Positions 29,466 through 38,135 of a DNA stretch of 64,000 nucleotides are shown one piece after another. Under the pieces are notes generated by a model. That model worked only from the letters and a program-made list of their open reading frames with translations, did no database searches and was not told where the DNA came from. The position numbers and the translations under genes were made by a program. The stretch comes from Paenalcaligenes faecalis. GTDB lineage: Bacteria > Pseudomonadota > Gammaproteobacteria > Burkholderiales > Burkholderiaceae_B. Numbering within the stretch: the stretch's first letter is position 1; every line of letters starts with the position of its first letter. The DNA lies in contig NZ_CP106841.1 of assembly GCF_027557445.1 (NCBI RefSeq), positions 1,226,001 through 1,290,000 of the forward strand, in the 5' to 3' direction.

Positions 29466-29480
29466 AGACAATATATGTCT
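29466..29480. repeat. Inverted repeat 3 in the recombinase/KfrA-like spacer
   Basis: AGACA-ATATA-TGTCT, perfect 5-bp arms with a 5-base AT spacer. Confidence 0.45.
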
Positions 29481-29489
29481 ATCGCTCTT

Positions 29490-29519
29490 TGATAACGTAT
29501 TCTCAGCGATGCGTTATCA
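29490..29519. repeat. Inverted repeat 4 in the recombinase/KfrA-like spacer
   Basis: TGATAACG (29490-29497) and CGTTATCA (29512-29519), perfect 8-bp arms with a 14-base spacer, 37 bases before the KfrA-like start. Confidence 0.6.
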
Positions 29520-29556
29520 TTCTTATTTTGCTGTTAACTACCTTAAAGGTACTGTC

Positions 29557-30549
29557 ATGAGTCAATCCGCTTTAACTGAGTCCCAACTGCATCTAGCCGT
29601 AGAACAATTACGTAGTCAGCACTCCAATACCATTGATCTCTACAAGGCAGTGGCATCTTTACTGTTTTTTCAATATGACAGCACGCCCACAACAAACCGC
29701 ATGTACCAGCTGGTGCGCAAAGGCAGCATGGGCGCTCCGGCTGAGGCCTTAAAGTTGTTTTGGAAAGAACTGCGTGATCGTAGTCAGGTTCGCATGGAAC
29801 AAGCAGATATCCCTGCTGCTTTAAAGCAAAGCACCGGCATGTTGGTAGCCCAGCTTTGGGAAGAAAGTGTGAGTCAAGCTCTGCAAACCACAGAGCAGGC
29901 AAATCAAACTATTTATGTTCAATTAGCTGCAGCAGAAAAAAAACAGCAAGAGGCGATCGAAACCATCGATACACTACAAAGCGCCCTGCTAATTGCCCAG
30001 CAACAACTACAACAACAAGATGAAAAAATAGAGGGATTGCAATTAAGCGTGCAAAAGGAACAATTGCATTCAGCCACCTTGCAGCAGCAGCTTCATTTGC
30101 AGCAAGAACAAAAGCAAGAAATGCTTTTACAACATGAAAAAGCCTTATTAGCTCAAAAAGAACAAATTAGCTTGAGTGAGCAGCGAGCCGCTGATATGGA
30201 AAAATACGCTCGCCTAGAGATAGAAAGAACACGTCAAGAATCTGCTAAAACACAACAGCAAGATCAGCAGCGATTTAGCTCATTACAGCAAAAATTTCAA
30301 GAAACGCAACAACAATACCAAGAGCACCAAAAGTCCTATGTGGAATTGCAGCAGCAATATCGCTACCAACAAAATGTCTTGGAACAAGCGACTAAACAAC
30401 ATCAGCTGATTGAGCAAAAAAATCAGGATTTACACGCCCTGCTCCAACAATTACAGCAGCAGTTAACCCAATCAGGCTCTAGTAGCCGTAGCTCATTACG
30501 TCAGGCTCCTAGTCGTTTGGCAAAACAACGTGCACAAAAAAACCGCTAG
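29557..30549 (+). CDS. KfrA-like DNA-binding coiled-coil protein
   Basis: 330 residues from ATG 29557 (AAAGG ribosome site 7 bases upstream; an in-frame ATG at 29509 lies inside an inverted repeat and lacks one). The N-terminal ~105 residues resemble the KfrA_N DNA-binding domain (ESQLHLAVEQLRSQHSNTID, GSMGAPAEALKLFWKEL). About 110-310 is one long Gln-rich coiled coil, followed by a basic Ser/Arg tail. KfrA on plasmids is an autorepressor and partition accessory. Here it is chromosomal and divergent from a recombinase, which suggests control of that gene or of its DNA site. Confidence 0.8.
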   Translation: MSQSALTESQLHLAVEQLRSQHSNTIDLYKAVASLLFFQYDSTPTTNRMYQLVRKGSMGAPAEALKLFWKELRDRSQVRMEQADIPAALKQSTGMLVAQLWEESVSQALQTTEQANQTIYVQLAAAEKKQQEAIETIDTLQSALLIAQQQLQQQDEKIEGLQLSVQKEQLHSATLQQQLHLQQEQKQEMLLQHEKALLAQKEQISLSEQRAADMEKYARLEIERTRQESAKTQQQDQQRFSSLQQKFQETQQQYQEHQKSYVELQQQYRYQQNVLEQATKQHQLIEQKNQDLHALLQQLQQQLTQSGSSSRSSLRQAPSRLAKQRAQKNR

Positions 30550-30577
30550 TTCTAGCTTGTGGATCTGGAGAGACCTC

Positions 30578-30634
30578 CATTGGGATTCTCCATACCCTAT
30601 TTATAGCTATGCTCAAACTTAAAAAATCCCAATG
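30578..30634. repeat. Inverted repeat between the KfrA-like and LysR genes
   Basis: CATTGGGATT (30578-30587) and AATCCCAATG (30625-30634), perfect 10-bp arms with a 37-base loop, between the ends of two converging genes. Could be a long 3'-end hairpin. Confidence 0.45.
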
Positions 30635-30675
30635 TAATTGAATACTTTCTGTTAAACTTTACATAATTAAATTAT

Positions 30676-31575
30676 TTATGCGCCTTTTTGTTCTTGTAAT
30701 GAGATAGGCACATTCTCAGCGAGAAAATCAACCACCAACTTTACCCTTTCTGGAAGATAACTATTACTAGGCAATACAGCATAAATTCCTATAGGTGCTT
30801 GGGTATCATCAGACAAGATTCGAGTTAGCCTACCATCCGCCAAATAGTCACGTGCGATAAAATCAGGCATTAAGCTCACCCCCATCCCTGCTGCTGCCGC
30901 TTTAGCTAACGCATCACCATTATTTGCTTTAATGCGACCTTTAGTACTAAAACTGACCTCTTTGCCACTTTCGGTAAACATCCAACGACTATGATGACTA
31001 TATTGCAAGCATTGATGCTGCAATAAGTCCTCTGGACTTTGTGGGGTGCCATGCAAGGCTAAATAACTAGGAGCAGCTACAAAATACAATTCGCACTGTC
31101 CGATTTTACGCACAATATCACTGAGAGCGAGTTCACTGGCGATACGTATAGCAACATCAAAGCCCTCTGCTGCTACGTCTACCATTCTGTCGCTGTAATC
31201 AAGCTCTAGGTGAATATCTGGATAACGTTGAGCAAACTGCATCAATACATCGGATAAGTGACGTAACCCAAAACTTAAAGGTAGGCTTACCCGCAAATTA
31301 CCTTTAGGCGTGAGTTGCTCCTCGATCAGTTCTGCCTCACTTTGCTGAACCAAATCGATAATAGCCTTACAACGCTCTAAATAAACTTTGCCAGCGGATG
31401 TTAAGGCTTGACGACGCGTACTACGCGCAATGAGCTGGACTCCCAGATGGGCTTCTAAGGCGGCGATTTGACGAGTTACTACAGACCGTGCAATGCCTTT
31501 TTGGGTTGCAGCGGCTGCAAAACTACCTAGTTCAGCGACTTGTATAAAAAGCGCCATCATTTCAAATTGGTTCAT
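30676..31575 (-). CDS. LysR-family transcriptional regulator
   Basis: 299 residues. N-terminal winged helix-turn-helix (FAAAATQKGIARSVVTRQIAALEAHLGVQL) and a LysR substrate domain starting GNLRVSLPLSFG, of the DmlR/AaeR-like subgroup. Divergent from the cytochrome b561-yceI-yceI run across 107 bases, so those genes are the likely target. The effector is unknown. Confidence 0.9.
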   Translation of the reverse strand: MNQFEMMALFIQVAELGSFAAAATQKGIARSVVTRQIAALEAHLGVQLIARSTRRQALTSAGKVYLERCKAIIDLVQQSEAELIEEQLTPKGNLRVSLPLSFGLRHLSDVLMQFAQRYPDIHLELDYSDRMVDVAAEGFDVAIRIASELALSDIVRKIGQCELYFVAAPSYLALHGTPQSPEDLLQHQCLQYSHHSRWMFTESGKEVSFSTKGRIKANNGDALAKAAAAGMGVSLMPDFIARDYLADGRLTRILSDDTQAPIGIYAVLPSNSYLPERVKLVVDFLAENVPISLQEQKGA

Positions 31576-31682
31576 TGTCGCAAAATAAACAATAGTTAAT
31601 TGCTGAATTAGACCTTTTTTGCACCAATCAAAAAAGGTACAGTATAACTATAAGATTAATACATAACGTATAGAGAGAATTC

Positions 31683-32204
31683 ATGAGTCAACGCTATACA
31701 CGTATCGCCATTGGTTTACACTGGATAATGGCAATTGGTTTTATTAGCATGTTTTTTTTAGGCTTCTATATGCAAAGCCTGCCATTTTCACCGAATAAAC
31801 TACAAGTATATTCGTGGCATAAATGGGCTGGTGTTAGCCTATTTCTCCTGGCCTTACTACGTTTAGTTTGGCGCTTAAGTCACCCGGCTCCAGCCTTACC
31901 TCAAAGTATGACGCCTTTTTCACAAAAACTGGCACATATGGGCCATTATGCACTATATGCATTGATGTTTGCTGTCCCCTTGTCAGGCTGGTTAATGAGT
32001 TCGGCTATGGGTTTTCAAACCGTGTGGTTTGGTGTGCTGCCCTTGCCTGATCTCATCGATCGAAACAAAGAGTTAGCTAACCTGCTCGCAGCCACTCATG
32101 GATACTTAAATATAGGCTTTATTGCGCTGGTCGCTGGGCATTTTCTTGTAGCCCTAAAACACCAGTTTATTGATAAAGATAATCTATTAGCACGTATGAA
32201 ATAA
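31683..32204 (+). CDS. Cytochrome b561 family protein
   Basis: 173 residues, four membrane helices with conserved haem-ligand histidines (GLHWIMAIGF, YSWHKWAGVS, GHYALYALMF, ATHGYLNIGF). E. coli CybB/YceJ is a superoxide:quinone oxidoreductase-type protein. Followed 17 bases later by yceI, the same b561-yceI pairing seen in E. coli, so both probably act in isoprenoid/quinone or redox handling at the membrane. Confidence 0.9.
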   Translation: MSQRYTRIAIGLHWIMAIGFISMFFLGFYMQSLPFSPNKLQVYSWHKWAGVSLFLLALLRLVWRLSHPAPALPQSMTPFSQKLAHMGHYALYALMFAVPLSGWLMSSAMGFQTVWFGVLPLPDLIDRNKELANLLAATHGYLNIGFIALVAGHFLVALKHQFIDKDNLLARMK

Positions 32205-32221
32205 CTACTAGGACCTTATTT

Positions 32222-32773
32222 ATGTTTAAACGCACCTTAACTGCTGCGCTACTTAGCTTTCCTTTGCTTGCCTCTGCTGCTACTTACACCCATATTGACA
32301 GCTCAAAAAGTCAAATTCAGTTTCACTATGAACAAATGGGCGTCAATATGGACGGCGTATTTACTGGCTTTAACGGTAATATTCATTTTGACTCAGCCGA
32401 TGCAAGTAAAGCAAAAGTTCAACTACATGTTCAATTAAATAGCGTAGACACGGGTTCTGATGACGCTGACGCCGAAGTGATTAAGCCAGAATGGTTTAAT
32501 GCCGCCGCACATCCAGATGCCGTTTTCACAGCGACCTCTATAGAGGTCAAAGCAGATAATGAGTTTGAGGTTGTTGGTCAGCTAACGATTAAAGGACACG
32601 AACAAGAAATTCGTTTCCCCGCCACCTTAAATGAAACCGAAAATACAGCGACCTTTACAGGAAGTTTTTCTTTATTACGTGGTGACTACGCCATTGGTGA
32701 AGGCGCCTGGTCTAAGTTTGATATAGTCGCAAATGATATTCGCGTCGATTTCAAGATTGTAGCCACTGAGTAA
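32222..32773 (+). CDS. YceI-family periplasmic lipocalin-like protein, copy 1
   Basis: 183 residues: signal peptide to about residue 19 (ASA), then the YceI beta-barrel, a fold that binds polyisoprenoids in the Thermus homologue. YTHIDSSKSQIQFHYEQMG, WFNAAAHPDAVFTATSIE and LTIKGHEQEIRFPATL match the family. First of two tandem, clearly diverged paralogues, 17 bases after cytochrome b561. Confidence 0.9.
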   Translation: MFKRTLTAALLSFPLLASAATYTHIDSSKSQIQFHYEQMGVNMDGVFTGFNGNIHFDSADASKAKVQLHVQLNSVDTGSDDADAEVIKPEWFNAAAHPDAVFTATSIEVKADNEFEVVGQLTIKGHEQEIRFPATLNETENTATFTGSFSLLRGDYAIGEGAWSKFDIVANDIRVDFKIVATE

Positions 32774-32790
32774 TTTTTTTAGGAGTTTTT

Positions 32791-33372
32791 ATGAAAACCA
32801 CATTTCGTCGTTTAGCTATTGTTAGTGCTTTGGCTGCTGTAATGAGCGCCCCTGCTATGGCTGAGCCTGTCACGTATCAAGTTGACGCATCCCATACTTT
32901 TGCTCATTTTTCTTACAATCACATGGGCCTAAGCCAACAAGTAAGCCGTTTTGACAAAACGACAGGACAGGTTGTTTTAGATCTAGAAGCAAAAACAGGT
33001 GAGGTTTCTATTGAAATTGACACTCGCTCCGTTGATACCGGCCATGAAGGCTTTAACGGTCATATCCAAGGCCCTGATTTTTTAGATACGGCTCAATTTC
33101 CTACTGCTACATTCAAATCCAGCAAAGTGCTATTTGAAGGTGATAAGCCTACAGCTGTTGAGGGTGAGCTAACCATCAAGGGAATTACCAAACCGGTAAC
33201 ACTTAAATTGGATTCATTTGCTGCCAAGCCCCATCCAATGCTGAAAAAACCAGCCTTGGGTGCGAATGCTGAGGTTGATATCAAACGCTCTGATTTTAAT
33301 GCTGATAAATTTGCACCAGGCGTAAGCGATGAGGTCACCATTCGTATATCTCTAGAAGCAATCGCTAGCTAA
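32791..33372 (+). CDS. YceI-family periplasmic lipocalin-like protein, copy 2
   Basis: 193 residues, signal peptide ending APAMA (about 24), then VTYQVDASHTFAHFSYNHMG, FLDTAQFPTATFKSS, LTIKGITKPVTLKL and KRSDFNADKFAPGVSDEV. This copy is closer to canonical YceI than its upstream neighbour. AGGAG ribosome site. A long-loop terminator follows. Confidence 0.92.
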   Translation: MKTTFRRLAIVSALAAVMSAPAMAEPVTYQVDASHTFAHFSYNHMGLSQQVSRFDKTTGQVVLDLEAKTGEVSIEIDTRSVDTGHEGFNGHIQGPDFLDTAQFPTATFKSSKVLFEGDKPTAVEGELTIKGITKPVTLKLDSFAAKPHPMLKKPALGANAEVDIKRSDFNADKFAPGVSDEVTIRISLEAIAS

Positions 33373-33379
33373 TTCATAC

Positions 33380-33453
33380 ATAAAACCCGTTTTATATGAT
33401 GCAGCAGGTACTTGTATGCCTACTGAGTCATGCTAAAACGGGTTTTATTTTCA
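33380..33453. terminator. Long-loop terminator between yceI copy 2 and the ArsC-like gene
   Basis: 15-bp perfect arms ATAAAACCCGTTTTA (33380-33394) and TAAAACGGGTTTTAT (33434-33448) followed by TTTT. The 39-base loop is unusually long. Serves two converging genes. Confidence 0.75.
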
Positions 33454-33456
33454 CAC

Positions 33457-33795
33457 CTACAAAATATCTTCGATGGCCTCTAAGGGACGGGCTAAACGCA
33501 CCCCTTTTTCTGTCTGCACCAAAGGTCTATTCAAAAGAATTGGATGTGCTGCAATAGATTGCAGCAACTCATCATCACTGGCTTCAGCTAAGCCCAACGT
33601 GCTATAAATATCTTCAGTCGTACGCATAGCTTCGCGCACAGACAAATTAGATTGAGCAATCAGCTCTTGAATTTGCTCCGCATTGAGTGGCGTTTTTAAA
33701 TACTCAATGATCTCTGGGTTTAACCCACGCTCTTGTAACAGAGCTAATGCCGCTCGTGATTTACTGCAACGAGGATTATGATAAATTTTAGTCAT
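33457..33795 (-). CDS. ArsC-family glutaredoxin-dependent reductase
   Basis: 112 residues from ATG 33795 (AGG ribosome site 5 bases upstream; a GTG two codons earlier is possible). Opens MTKIYHNPRCSKSRAAL with the catalytic Cys, contains IEYLKTPL and the C-terminal HPILLNRPLVQTEKGVRLARPLE, as in ArsC/YfgD arsenate reductases. No ars regulator or pump is near, so a thiol-redox role is as likely as arsenate resistance. Confidence 0.88.
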   Translation of the reverse strand: MTKIYHNPRCSKSRAALALLQERGLNPEIIEYLKTPLNAEQIQELIAQSNLSVREAMRTTEDIYSTLGLAEASDDELLQSIAAHPILLNRPLVQTEKGVRLARPLEAIEDIL

Positions 33796-33818
33796 AGCCA
33801 CCTACACAAAGGATAAAC

Positions 33819-34517
33819 ATGATTGATCTCTATTACTGGACTACCCCCAACGGCCATAAAATCACCCTATTCCTTGAGGAAGCCGGATTAGACTATCGAA
33901 TTATTCCGGTCAATATAGGCAAGGGAGATCAATTTGCTGAGGATTTTTTAGCCATTGCACCCAATAATCGTATTCCTGCTATTGTAGACCATGCTCCTAC
34001 AGATGGTGGCGCAGCTATCTCTGTTTTTGAGTCTGGGGCTATTTTGTATTATTTAGCTGAAAAAACAGGGCAGTTTCTGTCTAAAGATCTTCGCAAAAAA
34101 ACACAAACCTTGGAATGGTTAAACTGGCAAATGGGTGGATTGGGTCCTATGGCAGGACAAAATCATCATTTTTCTATTTATGCACCTGAGAAAATTGAAT
34201 ATGCCCAACAACGCTACATTAAAGAAACCGCACGTCTGTACGCTGTACTCAATAAACAGCTAAAAGACCGCGATTTCATTGCTGGGGATTACAGTATTGC
34301 CGATATGGCCTGCTATCCTTGGATAGTGCCACACGAGGCCCAAAGCCAAAACTTAAATGACTATCCTTATTTAAAAGCTTGGTATGATCGTATAGCGTCG
34401 CGCCCAGCTACTCTGCGAGCTTATGACAAAGCAAGTCAAATCAATACTCAACCCTCTGTTACCGATGAGCAGTCTCGTAAACTGCTCTTTGGGCAAGATG
34501 CATCCAGTATAAAGTAA
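33819..34517 (+). CDS. yfcG: GST-like disulfide oxidoreductase (YfcG/YghU type)
   Basis: 232 residues. MIDLYYWTTPNGHKITLFLEEAGL with the Nu-class Thr-Pro-Asn active-site region, NNRIPAIVDHAP, SVFESGAILYYLAEKTG and the helical domain LEWLNWQMGGLGPMAGQNHHF match E. coli YfcG, a glutathione-dependent disulfide reductase. 13 bases before the lipoprotein gene. Confidence 0.88.
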   Translation: MIDLYYWTTPNGHKITLFLEEAGLDYRIIPVNIGKGDQFAEDFLAIAPNNRIPAIVDHAPTDGGAAISVFESGAILYYLAEKTGQFLSKDLRKKTQTLEWLNWQMGGLGPMAGQNHHFSIYAPEKIEYAQQRYIKETARLYAVLNKQLKDRDFIAGDYSIADMACYPWIVPHEAQSQNLNDYPYLKAWYDRIASRPATLRAYDKASQINTQPSVTDEQSRKLLFGQDASSIK

Positions 34518-34530
34518 AGGAGTTTTCATT

Positions 34531-35316
34531 ATGCGTCATTCCACTTTGCGTTTAGGATTACTCAGTTTATCTACCGTCATCTTGGCTGCATGTGCCACGC
34601 CAGCCAAAGATATTTCGTTAATTCCGACGCAAACCACTGATGTCACCAGCAAAGACGGGGCTTTTACACAGCCATTAAAAGTAGATCGGACTAAACCCGG
34701 CTGTAAGGGAGACTGTCCTACATTAAAAATTGACTCTCTTATTTTCCCAGGAAATAAAGCATTAACTGACTATGTGGATCAACAACTAGCGGAAATGACG
34801 CATTTTGATGGTACCAATGCTCTACATCAAAATACCCGCAGTTTTACAGATTATTTTTGGCTCCATGCAGGACAAAGAGATCAAGTTATTTTAGCGGCTA
34901 AAACACGTTATCGTAATAAACACCTAACGGTTATTGAGCTAGGTGCTTGGCAATATCTCACCGGAGCAGCCCATGGTATGAGTGAAACCCGTTTTATTAA
35001 TTGGGATCACCAAAACAACAAGCCTTTGGCATTTAATCAAATTATTAAGCCAAATCAAACCTCGGCTTTTGTACAGCGTTTACAACAAGCTCATCAGGCT
35101 TGGCTCAAAACGCAAGATGCGGCACAGGAAAACCCCACCGAGTACAATCGTCTTTGGCCTTTTCAACCAAATGACAATATCGCTTTAACGGACTCAGGCG
35201 TAGTTGTAAAATACAACTCGTATGAACTTGCTCCGTACTCATCGGGGCAACCAGAATTACATATCCCCTACCCAGATTTACAAGGTATTTTAGAACCTGC
35301 TTTTATGCCTCGTTAA
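34531..35316 (+). CDS. DUF3298 (RsiV-like) lipoprotein
   Basis: 261 residues with a lipoprotein signal peptide (lipobox LAAC, Cys 21), then an extracytoplasmic domain with ELGAWQYLTGAAHGMSETRFINWD and a C-terminal DUF3298 block (VVKYNSYELAPYSSGQPELHIPY). This fold occurs in the anti-sigma factor RsiV, which binds lysozyme, and in many uncharacterised lipoproteins; there is no sigma factor next to it here. AAGGAG ribosome site. Confidence 0.82.
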   Translation: MRHSTLRLGLLSLSTVILAACATPAKDISLIPTQTTDVTSKDGAFTQPLKVDRTKPGCKGDCPTLKIDSLIFPGNKALTDYVDQQLAEMTHFDGTNALHQNTRSFTDYFWLHAGQRDQVILAAKTRYRNKHLTVIELGAWQYLTGAAHGMSETRFINWDHQNNKPLAFNQIIKPNQTSAFVQRLQQAHQAWLKTQDAAQENPTEYNRLWPFQPNDNIALTDSGVVVKYNSYELAPYSSGQPELHIPYPDLQGILEPAFMPR

Positions 35317-35320
35317 ATAA

Positions 35321-35352
35321 AAAAAACCGTGATAACACTATCACGGTTTTTT
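35321..35352. terminator. Bidirectional terminator between the DUF3298 gene and livK
   Basis: A 14-bp perfect stem AAAAAACCGTGATA / TATCACGGTTTTTT with an ACAC loop between converging genes. Confidence 0.93.
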
Positions 35353-35368
35353 AAGTTTGCAGTATTAA

Positions 35369-36493
35369 TTACTGGCCATAAATGGTTTTAGAACCATCTT
35401 TATGCCATTCAAACACATCAAATTTAAACTCTTTTAAGTCGCCTTGCTCGTTCCAAGAAATAGTACCAATTGAGGTTTCGACCTCGTTGGCATGTAAGTA
35501 CTTAGCTACCTCTGTGGGATCGTCTTTACCTGCACCTTTAAGGCCAGCGACCAACGCCTGAGTCGCTGAGTAAGCCGTCATTTGGAAGGCACCACCAGGA
35601 TCACGACCTTTGTCTTTAAAGGCTTTAACTAAGGCTTCGTTAGCCGCATCTTTGGTAAAGTCAGCAGGCAACGTAACTAACATGCCCTCTACGGCATCAC
35701 CAGCAATCGCATTAATATCAGGATTACCTACGCCCTCTGGACCCATAAAAGGAATGCCTAAGTTTTGCTCAGCGCCTTGGCGTAATAGCAATCCCATTTC
35801 GGGGTGATAACCACCATAATAAACAAAGTCAGCGCCTGTGCCTTTGAGTTTAGTGATAACGGCAGAGTAATCGCTATCGCCCGCATTTACCCCTTCGAAT
35901 AAAACAACCTCTATACCGCCTTTTTCTAAATCTGTTTTAACCGCTGTGGCGATACCTTGACCGTATGATTGTTTATCATGCAACACAGCAACCTTTTTAG
36001 GTTTGATTTGCTCAATAATCATTTGAGCGGCTGCTGGACCTTGCTGGTCATCACGCCCAATAGTGCGAAAGATGGTTTCGTAATTTTTGCCATCAGTAAC
36101 AGCAGGAGCCGTAGCGGAAGGAGAAATCATAATGACGCCTTCGTCATTATATATATCTGTCGCGGCAATCGTTGCGCCAGAACAAACGTGACCGATCACA
36201 TAACCGATCTCATCGTTTACTACACGGTTGGCGACAACAGGGCCTTGTTTGGGTTCACACGCGTCGTCCATTAGAACGACTTCGATTTTTTTACCTAAAA
36301 CGCCACCGTCTGCATTGATTTGCTCGATTGCGGTATCAACGCCTTGTTTAACCATTTCACCGTACTGAGTTAATGCACCGGTAAAAGGGCCTGCAATGGC
36401 AAATTTAATGGTGTCAGCATAAGCTGCTGTTGTGGACATCATACCAGCAGCTAAACCGAGTGCTGCAGCTAAAGGGGTAATGCGAATTTTCAT
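35369..36493 (-). CDS. livK: Branched-chain amino acid-binding protein (LivJ/LivK type)
   Basis: Periplasmic binding protein of a Leu/Ile/Val-type importer. 374 residues, signal peptide to about residue 26 (AYA), mature TIKFAIAGPFTGALTQYGEMVKQG, disulfide-type Cys in DDACEPKQ and GHVCSGAT. It is a stand-alone gene; the only permease/ATPase set in view is livHMGF at 15695-19314, so it is inferred to serve that one. Confidence 0.92.
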   Translation of the reverse strand: MKIRITPLAAALGLAAGMMSTTAAYADTIKFAIAGPFTGALTQYGEMVKQGVDTAIEQINADGGVLGKKIEVVLMDDACEPKQGPVVANRVVNDEIGYVIGHVCSGATIAATDIYNDEGVIMISPSATAPAVTDGKNYETIFRTIGRDDQQGPAAAQMIIEQIKPKKVAVLHDKQSYGQGIATAVKTDLEKGGIEVVLFEGVNAGDSDYSAVITKLKGTGADFVYYGGYHPEMGLLLRQGAEQNLGIPFMGPEGVGNPDINAIAGDAVEGMLVTLPADFTKDAANEALVKAFKDKGRDPGGAFQMTAYSATQALVAGLKGAGKDDPTEVAKYLHANEVETSIGTISWNEQGDLKEFKFDVFEWHKDGSKTIYGQ

Positions 36494-36555
36494 AAAAAAA
36501 CCTCCAATAAGTGCAGCAAAGCATACACCGAAAAAACGGTTTTGTAGCAGAATGC

Positions 36556-36590
36556 AAGCAAAATCTAGGGTTTACGACTAGATTTTGCTT
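36556..36590 (-). terminator. Hairpin after dps
   Basis: 13-bp perfect stem (AAGCAAAATCTAG 36556-36568 / CTAGATTTTGCTT 36578-36590), starting 16 bases beyond the dps stop. The T-run is inside the stem end, so it may be an inefficient terminator before livK. Confidence 0.6.
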
Positions 36591-36605
36591 AGGCATATAG
36601 ACCTA

Positions 36606-37115
36606 TTAAGCCAATAGACTACGCAGCATCCATGCCGTTTTTTCGTGTACATCTAAACGCTGAGTGAGAATATCAGCGGTTGGTTGATCGTTGACCGCAT
36701 CAGCACACTCGAAGGCGGCGCGGGCGGTACGAGCTACGGCCTCGTTTGCCCCCAAAAGCATCGTGACCATTTCGTCTGAGCTAGGGATGGAGGTGGGCTC
36801 TGCAATAGAGGAAAGCTTGGCAAATTCAGCATAAGTACCTGGGGCAAAATGGCCTAAAGCACGTATGCGCTCAGCGATTAAATCTAAAGCCTGCCAGAGT
36901 TCGGTGTACTGATCCATGAACATAGTGTGCAATGTATTAAACATGGGTCCAGTTACGTTCCAGTGGAAATTATGCGTCATCATATACAACGTGTAGGAGT
37001 CAGCCAGAACCTTAGAGAGCTCTGAGGCGACCTTAGCACGGTCATCTGCTGTAATACCAATATTAACGGCAATGACATCTGTTTCTGCAACGTTTGTTTT
37101 GGATTTCTTAGCCAT
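36606..37115 (-). CDS. dps: Dps-family ferritin-like DNA-protection protein
   Basis: Dodecameric mini-ferritin that oxidises iron with peroxide and shields DNA. 169 residues. The ferroxidase motif is seen in MMTHNFHWNVTGPMFNTLHTMFMDQYTELWQALDLIAERI, with HFAPGTYAEF. A Lys-rich N-terminus may bind DNA. Immediately downstream of oxyR on the same strand; OxyR control is likely by analogy with E. coli but no operator was demonstrated. Confidence 0.93.
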   Translation of the reverse strand: MAKKSKTNVAETDVIAVNIGITADDRAKVASELSKVLADSYTLYMMTHNFHWNVTGPMFNTLHTMFMDQYTELWQALDLIAERIRALGHFAPGTYAEFAKLSSIAEPTSIPSSDEMVTMLLGANEAVARTARAAFECADAVNDQPTADILTQRLDVHEKTAWMLRSLLA

Positions 37116-37208
37116 ACTTAACTCCTAAAAAGTAAAAACGAATTGACTATGTTTAGCCTATCACGCTAACAAGATCTTTTATAGGTCTTTCATGATTTTT
37201 TTCATTTG

Positions 37209-38135
37209 TTAAGAAAGGTAGCTTACGTTTTGCAAACCACACTGCATGACGGCCTCTGCCAAAGCCTCTACCGCAGCGGTACGTGGAAAACTTTTACGCC
37301 ATACTAAAGCAATCCGACGATTAGGCACAGGATCGGCAAAAGGAATGTATTCTAATAACGCATTGTCTTGGGCCGTGGCACTAAGTGCTGTAGCAGGCAA
37401 CACGGTGACTCCTATTCCAGTCGCCACCATATGGCGTATGGTTTCTAAGGATGAGCCTTCAAAAGTGCGCTGAATGCCCTCGCTCGAAGCAGAAAACCGA
37501 GAAAGCTCAGGGCAAACATCTAAGACCTGATCTCTAAAACAATGCCCTGATCCTAATAACAGCATCGTTTCATTTTTTAATTCCGAGGAATCAATCGAAT
37601 CGCGCCCGCACCAAGGATGGTCCTGAGGTACAGCCACGACAAACGGCTCATCGTATAACTCACGCACTACAAAACCCGTTTCTGGTAGAGGTAAAGCCAC
37701 TACCGCAGCATCTATTTCACCTTGGCGTAATAACTCTAATAAACGTACCGTATAGTTTTCCTGTAAGACTAACGGCATTTGAGGAGTTAATTTAATTTGC
37801 TGTGGTACAAGTAAGGGCAATAAATATGGCGCAACCGTATAAATAATCCCAACCCGCAGCGGACCACTAAGCGGATTCTGGCCTTGACGCGCTATTTCCT
37901 TTAGATTGGCCCCCTCTTCGAGCACCTTTTGCGCTTGTTCAATAATACGCAAACCAATGGGAGTGATGCCGACCTCTGTGCCACCCCTTTCAAAGATGAC
38001 AACGTCTAGCTCCTCTTCGAGCTTACGAATGGCAACGGACAGCGTAGGCTGACTTACAAAACAGGCCTCTGCGGCACGACCAAAATGACGATCGCGCGCA
38101 ACGGCTACAATATACTTTAATTCGGTTAGGGTCAT
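37209..38135 (-). CDS. oxyR: Hydrogen-peroxide-sensing regulator OxyR
   Basis: LysR-family activator. 308 residues. Helix-turn-helix GRAAEACFVSQPTLSVAIRKLEEEL, and the redox pair Cys199 (GSGHCFRDQ) and Cys208 (LDVCPEL) at exactly the E. coli positions. The start abuts the recG stop, the conserved betaproteobacterial recG-oxyR arrangement, and dps lies downstream. Confidence 0.95.
   Translation of the reverse strand: MTLTELKYIVAVARDRHFGRAAEACFVSQPTLSVAIRKLEEELDVVIFERGGTEVGITPIGLRIIEQAQKVLEEGANLKEIARQGQNPLSGPLRVGIIYTVAPYLLPLLVPQQIKLTPQMPLVLQENYTVRLLELLRQGEIDAAVVALPLPETGFVVRELYDEPFVVAVPQDHPWCGRDSIDSSELKNETMLLLGSGHCFRDQVLDVCPELSRFSASSEGIQRTFEGSSLETIRHMVATGIGVTVLPATALSATAQDNALLEYIPFADPVPNRRIALVWRKSFPRTAAVEALAEAVMQCGLQNVSYLS

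Noticed and set aside
30578-30634. 10-bp inverted repeat as a LysR operator
   Set aside because: It lies beyond the 3' end of the LysR gene, not in its promoter region; kept only as a repeat.
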